Origin: Rhizobium sp. RU33A
Lineage (GTDB): Bacteria > Pseudomonadota > Alphaproteobacteria > Rhizobiales > Rhizobiaceae
Assembly (NCBI RefSeq): GCF_900156055.1
Contig: NZ_FTMQ01000003.1
Coordinates: forward strand, 558,001 to 622,000
DNA: 64,000 nt
Reading direction: 5' to 3'
This document shows positions 59,027 through 64,000 of the stretch, piece by piece. A model generated the notes under the pieces. The model saw only the letters and a program-made list of their open reading frames with translations, was not told the origin of the DNA and made no database searches. A program made the position numbers and the translations under genes. The first letter of the stretch is position 1; each line of letters starts with the position of its first letter.

Positions 59027-59047
59027 AGGAAGCTTAAAGGAGCCCCG

Positions 59048-59836
59048 ATGTCCCACCTCGTTTCCATCGACAATGTCGACATGCGCTATGGCGGCGCGGA
59101 CGGCACGCTTGCCGTATCCGGCCTCACCATGCGCGTCGACAAGGGCGAATTCTCCGCCGTGGTCGGCCCGTCCGGCTGTGGCAAGTCCACCCTGATGAAG
59201 CTCGTGACCGGGCTGCACATCCCGCAATCCGGTGTCGTCATTGTCGCCGGCCAGCAGGTGACCAAGCCGGTGTCGATCGTCGGCATGGCCTTCCAGAACC
59301 CGACCATGCTGCCCTGGCGCACGACGCTCGAAAACATCCTCCTGCCGCTTGAGATCGTGGAAAGGCATCGCCATCGGCTTCGAGCGAACAAGAAGGAGTA
59401 TGTCGAGAAGGCCGAGAACCTCCTGGAGATCGTCGGCCTGAAGGGCGTGGGCTCGAAATTCCCCTGGCAGCTGTCGGGCGGCATGCAGCAGCGCGCCAAT
59501 CTCTGCCGCGCCCTGATCCACGAACCCGAACTGCTGATGCTCGACGAGCCCTTCGGCGCCCTCGATGCCTTCACCCGCGAGGAGCTGTGGTGCGTCATCC
59601 GCGACCTGCATGCGGCGCAGGGCGTGACCATCGTGCTCGTCACGCATGACCTGCGCGAGGCGGTCTTCCTCGCCGACCGGATTTTCGTGATGAGTGCCAG
59701 ACCCGGCAAGGTGGTCAAGGAACACACGGTGCCCTTCGCGCGACCAAGGGATCTGGAATTGATGTACCAGACCGAATTCAACGACATGGTGCATGTGCTG
59801 CACGGCGAGATCGCAAAGGCGAGGGTGGCGGCATGA
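59048..59836 (+). CDS. ABC transporter ATP-binding protein
   Basis: 262 residues. Walker A GPSGCGKST, signature LSGGMQQRANLCRAL, Walker B LLMLDEPFGALD and the H-loop VLVTHDLREAVFLADR. NrtD/SsuB/TauB type. ATG 59048 follows AAAGGAGCCCCG and lies just after the palindromic repeat; the longer frame starts within the repeat and is rejected. Overlaps the permease gene by 4 bp. Confidence 0.95.
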   Translation: MSHLVSIDNVDMRYGGADGTLAVSGLTMRVDKGEFSAVVGPSGCGKSTLMKLVTGLHIPQSGVVIVAGQQVTKPVSIVGMAFQNPTMLPWRTTLENILLPLEIVERHRHRLRANKKEYVEKAENLLEIVGLKGVGSKFPWQLSGGMQQRANLCRALIHEPELLMLDEPFGALDAFTREELWCVIRDLHAAQGVTIVLVTHDLREAVFLADRIFVMSARPGKVVKEHTVPFARPRDLELMYQTEFNDMVHVLHGEIAKARVAA

Positions 59837-60651
59837 CGATGACGATCGAAACAGCGCCGACCCGGCCGGTCGTAAAGCCGCTGATGCAGCGCATCAACTG
59901 GGTGCGGGCCGCACCCTTCCTCTACACGCTGGCGCTTTTCGCCATCTGGGAGTTGACCGTCCTTGCGCTCGACATGCCGCCGACCATCCTGCCGGCACCA
60001 TCACGGGTATTCGAGGCGGTGGTGCAATACTGGTCGCCGATCTGGAAGAACTCGCTGCAGACGCTCTACACGACGACGCTCGGCTTCATGATAGCCGTTG
60101 TCGCCGGACTGGGGCTCGGTCTTTTCATCGGCTGGTCGAAGTCCATCTATGCCGGGCTCTATCCCCTGATGATCGGCTTCAATGCGATCCCCAAGGTGGC
60201 GCTCGTGCCGATCCTCGTCATCTGGTTCGGCATTGGCACCGTGCCGGCGGTGCTGACCGCCTTCCTGATTTCCTTCTTCCCGATCGTCGTCAATGTCGCA
60301 ACGGGCCTCGCCACCATCGAGCCGGAGACGGAGGATGTGTTGCGGGCGCTGGGCGCGAAGAAGCTCGACATCATGCTGAAGGTCGGCATTCCCCGCTCGA
60401 TGCCGTATTTCTTCGGCTCGCTGAAGATTGCGATCACGCTCGCCTTCGTCGGCTCTGTTGTCTCGGAGACGGTGGCCTCAAATTACGGTCTCGGCAACAT
60501 GATGAGCTCGGCGCAGAGCCAGTTCAACGTGCCCCTGGTCTTTGCCGGGCTCCTGGCGCTCGCGGTCGAGGGCATCGCCATGTATGCGCTGATGGCCTGG
60601 CTCGAAAAGCGCATGACCGGCTGGGCGCACCGCTCGACCATGGCGAATTGA
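59833..60651 (+). CDS. ABC transporter permease
   Basis: 272 residues, six membrane segments. The EAA-like coupling loop is DVLRALGAKKLDIMLKVGIPRSMPY (parts RALGAKKLD and GIPRSMPY). SsuC/TauC family. Start ATG 59833 overlaps the ATPase stop; convergent with the next gene on the minus strand. Confidence 0.94.
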   Translation: MTMTIETAPTRPVVKPLMQRINWVRAAPFLYTLALFAIWELTVLALDMPPTILPAPSRVFEAVVQYWSPIWKNSLQTLYTTTLGFMIAVVAGLGLGLFIGWSKSIYAGLYPLMIGFNAIPKVALVPILVIWFGIGTVPAVLTAFLISFFPIVVNVATGLATIEPETEDVLRALGAKKLDIMLKVGIPRSMPYFFGSLKIAITLAFVGSVVSETVASNYGLGNMMSSAQSQFNVPLVFAGLLALAVEGIAMYALMAWLEKRMTGWAHRSTMAN

Positions 60652-60681
60652 TCCGACACACTGAACGCCCGATGTGGGCGT

Positions 60682-61281
60682 TCAGCTTTTGTCCTTCAGC
60701 GTGAAGGGTAGTTCGAAAGGCGTCGAGCGTTCGGCGATCACATCGTTTACCGTATAGCGCAGCACGTAGGCGCCGGGCTTGGCGCCATCCACGTCGAGCG
60801 TGAGATGGGTATAGACCTCGATCGCATCCGAATGGCCGGTGAAGGTGAAGTTGCCGAATTCCTTTTGCAGCGCGAGCGTCTTGCCTTCGTCGTCGGTCAG
60901 TTCGAGATCGACGGTGAAATGCGATTGCCGCTGGTTATTAGGCGCTGCCTGCCATTTGAGCCCGGCCACCTCGACATAGGTGATGAGCTTCTCGCCGGTA
61001 GCGAAGACCGGCTCCCCTTTTGCGGTATAGGCCCTGTAGGCCTTGGGGACTTCCGTGATGAAGACGGCGCGGGGAACCGTGAGCGGCAAGCTCTGGCTGA
61101 AGGCTGCAAGCCCCGAACGCATCACCTCGAAGGCGCCCTTCGCATCGTTTTGTGCCGCCAGTTTCTCTGCCTCGATCGCCGCATCGAGAAGCGGGCCGGC
61201 CGCAACCGGTGCCGCAGAAAGGAATGCGCCGATGAGGGCAGCGGCAAGGGCGCGGGCAGGGACTGAGTATATCAGGGACAC
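60682..61281 (-). CDS. Periplasmic protein of unknown function
   Basis: 199 residues with a GTG start at 61281: CGGGAG lies 6 bp upstream, whereas ATG 61296 has no ribosome site. Signal peptide ends near PVAAG. The mature part starts with a helix (LLDAAIEAEKLAAQ) and then forms a beta-rich domain (KLITYVEVAGLKW, HFTVDLELTDDEG, YVLRYTVNDVIAE), like an immunoglobulin-type or accessory fold. No family recognised. Ends 30 bp from the convergent permease. Confidence 0.6.
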   Translation of the reverse strand: MSLIYSVPARALAAALIGAFLSAAPVAAGPLLDAAIEAEKLAAQNDAKGAFEVMRSGLAAFSQSLPLTVPRAVFITEVPKAYRAYTAKGEPVFATGEKLITYVEVAGLKWQAAPNNQRQSHFTVDLELTDDEGKTLALQKEFGNFTFTGHSDAIEVYTHLTLDVDGAKPGAYVLRYTVNDVIAERSTPFELPFTLKDKS

Positions 61282-61376
61282 GTGATTCTCCCGCATTGAT
61301 CTTGCGGGAGTGTGGGAAGAACGAAGCCCGTGCGTCAAGCGCCGCGCGGTTCTGTGCGATCACGTTGGCCTGATGC

Positions 61377-62831
61377 TCACGAGCGCCAGAACATCGGCAC
61401 GAGCAGCACCAGTACCGTCAGCACTTCGAGACGGCCGAGCAGCATGGCGAGCGACAGGATGTAGAGTTCCGGATCGTTCATCATTGCGAAATTGCCGACC
61501 GGGCCGATCAGCGGGCCGATGCCGGGGCCGACATTCGACAGTGCTGTGATGACCGAGGAGGTCGCTGTGGCAAAGTCATAGCCCGCAAGCGCCATGGCCA
61601 TGGAGCCGATCGCCCAGATGAAGACATAGGCGCTGACGAATAGGAACACGGCGCGCTGGGTTTCCGCATCAACGATCTGGTTGCCGTAGCGCACGGAATA
61701 GACGGCGTTCGGATAGATAAGCTTCTTCAGGCCCGTGACGATGATGTTGAACAGGATGACGAAGCGATAGGCCTTGATGCCGCCGGCCGTCGATCCGGAG
61801 CAGCCGCCCATGAAGGTGGCGAAGAAGGCGGCGGCGACCGCAAACGGTCCCCAGAGCGTGTAATCCTGGCTGGCATAGCCCGTCGTCGACAGGATCGAGG
61901 CGAAGTTGAAGAAGGAATGGGTGAGGGCCACCGGCAGTTCGATGCCGTTTCGCAAGTGATTGTAGAGCCCGCCGGCAATGGCGAAGGCACCGAGATAGCC
62001 GAGGAAGACGAAAATCTGCGGGTCGCGCAGGGCATCCAGACGTCCACGCACCAGAAGCACGATCAGGATCGAGAAGGGCAGGCTGCAGAGCGTCATGAAG
62101 AAGGTCGAGACCCAGAGCAGCGCATGGCTGTCAAAGGCCGCAAACGAATTGTCATAATTGCCGAAGCCAGCGGTCGCGACAGTCGTGAAGGCATGCACGA
62201 TGGCATCGAAATGGCCCATGGCGGTCACGTCATAAGCAATGATGCAGGCCAGCGTGATCCCGACATAGACCGCCATGAAGGCGCGCGTGAAGGTGGCGAT
62301 TCGCGCAAACGGCTTGTCACCGATGTCGGACGATTCCATCTTGAAGAAGGAGACGCCCCCGACACGCAGGAAGGGCAGGACAAAGAGGCCGAGCGCCACG
62401 ATCCCGATACCGCCGAGCCAGGCCAGCAGTGCACGCCATATCAGGATTCCGGGCGAGACCTGATGCAGATTGGAGATGACGGTTGATCCGGTGGTGGTGA
62501 TGCCGGAGATCGCCTCGAACAGGGACTGGGCGAAAGTCAGGTCGAGATCGGAGAAATAGAGCGGGATGGCGCCGACCAGCGAAAAGACGGCCCACAGCAC
62601 GTTGACGAGCAGGAAGCCCATCCGTTTGGTGAAGGACGGCGGTGGGCCGCGCGTCGCCATGGCGGCCGTCAGCGACAGTCCGCCGACCATGGCCGCTGAA
62701 ACGGTAAAGACCGACCAGGCGTCGTCACCGTAATAAAGGCTGACCATCGCCGGGATCAGCATGGCGGTGGACAGATAGAGCCCGCACAGGGCTGCGATAT
62801 AAACGACGGCGCGGAGCAGATTGGTATTCAA
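61377..62831 (-). CDS. trkH: TrkH potassium uptake channel subunit
   Basis: 484 residues from a TTG start at 62831, which equals the usual TrkH length and has GGAAG 7 bp upstream; ATG 62909 would add 26 unconserved residues. Four pore loops with the selectivity glycines are visible: TTTGSTVISN, TVATAGFGNYDN, STTGYASQD and LSNVGPGIG. Forms the membrane channel of the Trk system; its NAD-binding partner TrkA is not in this window. Confidence 0.92.
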   Translation of the reverse strand: MNTNLLRAVVYIAALCGLYLSTAMLIPAMVSLYYGDDAWSVFTVSAAMVGGLSLTAAMATRGPPPSFTKRMGFLLVNVLWAVFSLVGAIPLYFSDLDLTFAQSLFEAISGITTTGSTVISNLHQVSPGILIWRALLAWLGGIGIVALGLFVLPFLRVGGVSFFKMESSDIGDKPFARIATFTRAFMAVYVGITLACIIAYDVTAMGHFDAIVHAFTTVATAGFGNYDNSFAAFDSHALLWVSTFFMTLCSLPFSILIVLLVRGRLDALRDPQIFVFLGYLGAFAIAGGLYNHLRNGIELPVALTHSFFNFASILSTTGYASQDYTLWGPFAVAAAFFATFMGGCSGSTAGGIKAYRFVILFNIIVTGLKKLIYPNAVYSVRYGNQIVDAETQRAVFLFVSAYVFIWAIGSMAMALAGYDFATATSSVITALSNVGPGIGPLIGPVGNFAMMNDPELYILSLAMLLGRLEVLTVLVLLVPMFWRS

Positions 62832-62927
62832 GGAATGACTTCCGTCTGTTGCAACGCAAAGAGGCTTTGTCTCTGCCCGATGTGTATGCCATAGCGGGGC
62901 TCTGTCCAAAATTCAACGGAGGCTGAC

Positions 62928-64000
62928 GTGACCCCCAGTCAAGTCGACGAAGCGCTGGAGGCGATGCGCGGCCTCTTTCCCGAAACGCCGCTGCAGCTCA
63001 ACGAACATTTGAGCGCCCGTTACGGTGCCAATGTCTACCTGAAGCGCGAGGACCTGACGCCGGTTCGCTCCTACAAGATCCGGGGCGCCTTCAATTTTTT
63101 CCGCAAGATCGTCGAAGACAGCCCTTCCGGCACCACCTTCGTTTGCGCTTCCGCCGGCAATCACGCTCAGGGCTTTGCCTATGTCTGCCGTCATTTCGGT
63201 GTTCAGGGCGTGGTCTTCATGCCGGTGACGACGCCACAACAGAAGATCGACAAGACGCGCATCTTCGGCGGCGAATTCATCACCATCCGCCTGATCGGCG
63301 ACATTTTCGACCAGTGCTATCAGGCTGCCCGCGAACATGTCGAGGCGATCGGCGGCTATATGGTGCCGCCTTTCGACCATCCCGATATCATCGAGGGCCA
63401 GGCGACGGTCGCGGCTGAAATGATGCAGCAGTTGCCGGAAGGCGTGACGCCGGATCTCGTCATCATGCCGGTCGGTGGCGGTGGGCTGTCCTCCGGCATG
63501 ACCGGCTATCTTGCCGGCAAGGTTTCGCCCGAGGCGATGATCTTCTGCGAGCCGCAGGGAGCGCCGAGCCTGAAGACGAGCCTTGAGGCCGGCAAGGTCG
63601 TGACGCTGCCCAAGGTCGACAATTTCGTCGATGGTGCAGCCGTCGCCCGTATCGGTGACCATAATTTCGAGGCGCTGAAGGCTTTCCGCCCCGATCAGGT
63701 GCTGATCGTGCCGGAAAACGCGATCTGCGTGACCATGACCGACATGCTGAATGTCGAGGGTGTGGTTCTGGAGCCGGCAGGCGCGCTGGCACTTGCCGCA
63801 CTCGATCTTCTGCCGCGCGTTGCCTTGAGTGGGCGGACAATCGTCGCCGTCGTCTCCGGCGGCAATTTCGATTTCGAGCGGCTGCCCGACGTCAAGGAAC
63901 GCGCCATGCGCTACGCCGGCTTGAAGAAATACTTCATCCTGCGATTGCCGCAGCGTCCAGGCGCCCTGCGCGACTTCCTTAATCTTCTCGGGCCCGAAGA
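62928..64000 (+). CDS. ilvA: Threonine ammonia-lyase, 3' end outside the window
   Basis: PLP enzyme that deaminates threonine to 2-oxobutyrate, the first step of isoleucine synthesis (or a degradative role). GTG start at 62928 with GGAGG 5 bp upstream. 357 residues are visible. The PLP lysine is in LTPVRSYKIRGAFNF, the phosphate loop is GGGGLSSGM, and the start of a C-terminal ACT-like domain (KYFILRLPQRPGALRDFL) is present, so the biosynthetic, regulated form is likely. Divergent from trkH. Confidence 0.9.
   Translation, partial: MTPSQVDEALEAMRGLFPETPLQLNEHLSARYGANVYLKREDLTPVRSYKIRGAFNFFRKIVEDSPSGTTFVCASAGNHAQGFAYVCRHFGVQGVVFMPVTTPQQKIDKTRIFGGEFITIRLIGDIFDQCYQAAREHVEAIGGYMVPPFDHPDIIEGQATVAAEMMQQLPEGVTPDLVIMPVGGGGLSSGMTGYLAGKVSPEAMIFCEPQGAPSLKTSLEAGKVVTLPKVDNFVDGAAVARIGDHNFEALKAFRPDQVLIVPENAICVTMTDMLNVEGVVLEPAGALALAALDLLPRVALSGRTIVAVVSGGNFDFERLPDVKERAMRYAGLKKYFILRLPQRPGALRDFLNLLGPE

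Overview
The window is chromosomal DNA of a G+C-rich alphaproteobacterium, most likely a member of the Rhizobiaceae (Rhizobium/Agrobacterium group); the genus cannot be fixed from this sequence. The evidence is the str-S10-spc-alpha ribosomal cluster with rpsD missing from the alpha operon, an adenylate kinase with a four-cysteine lid, a class II (B12-dependent) NrdJ, and many palindromic intergenic repeats.

Region 1 (1-18330) is translation and secretion housekeeping, all on the + strand: fusA (5' end outside the window), tuf, then rpsJ-rplC-rplD-rplW-rplB-rpsS-rplV-rpsC-rplP-rpmC-rpsQ, rplN-rplX-rplE-rpsN-rpsH-rplF-rplR-rpsE-rpmD-rplO, secY-adk, and rpsM-rpsK-rpoA-rplQ. Genes are tightly packed except at a few spacers. 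Almost every spacer over 90 bp holds strong hairpins. The adk-rpsM spacer holds two interleaved perfect stems that could form an H-type pseudoknot upstream of rpsM.

Region 2 (18350-31860) is accessory metabolism and stress: an ECF42-type sigma factor operon with YCII and VOC proteins; two small membrane proteins; an msrP-msrQ-thioredoxin-CcdA-like unit for envelope redox repair; a secreted or anchored nuclease; ilvD; a dioxygenase/aldolase pair with a divergent LysR regulator; and a glutathione transferase.

Region 3 (31866-41914) holds a broken MNT nucleotidyltransferase (antitoxin-like) gene, an LprI-like secreted protein, a serine hydrolase, a DegP/Q protease overlapping rarA, a CHASE4-GGDEF protein with a CtrA-like motif upstream, and a 2.3-kb repeat-rich stretch. 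In that stretch a DUF559 endonuclease-like gene and a small YegP-like gene lie between two direct copies of a roughly 205-bp double-palindrome repeat, next to a lower-G+C orphan gene.

Region 4 (41915-64000) holds nrdJ with tandem NrdR-type boxes, a chemoreceptor, an NAD-binding protein, DUF1206, an ArsR-SRPBCC pair that looks leaderless and self-regulated, a lipoprotein sorbosone-dehydrogenase-like enzyme with its DUF2231 partner, gpt, a tandem universal stress protein under a probable FNR/FixK promoter, a CinA-type protein, wrbA, a PilZ protein, tRNA-Leu(UAA), an ABC transporter of the nitrate/sulfonate/pyrimidine type, trkH, and the start of a threonine ammonia-lyase gene that runs off the end.
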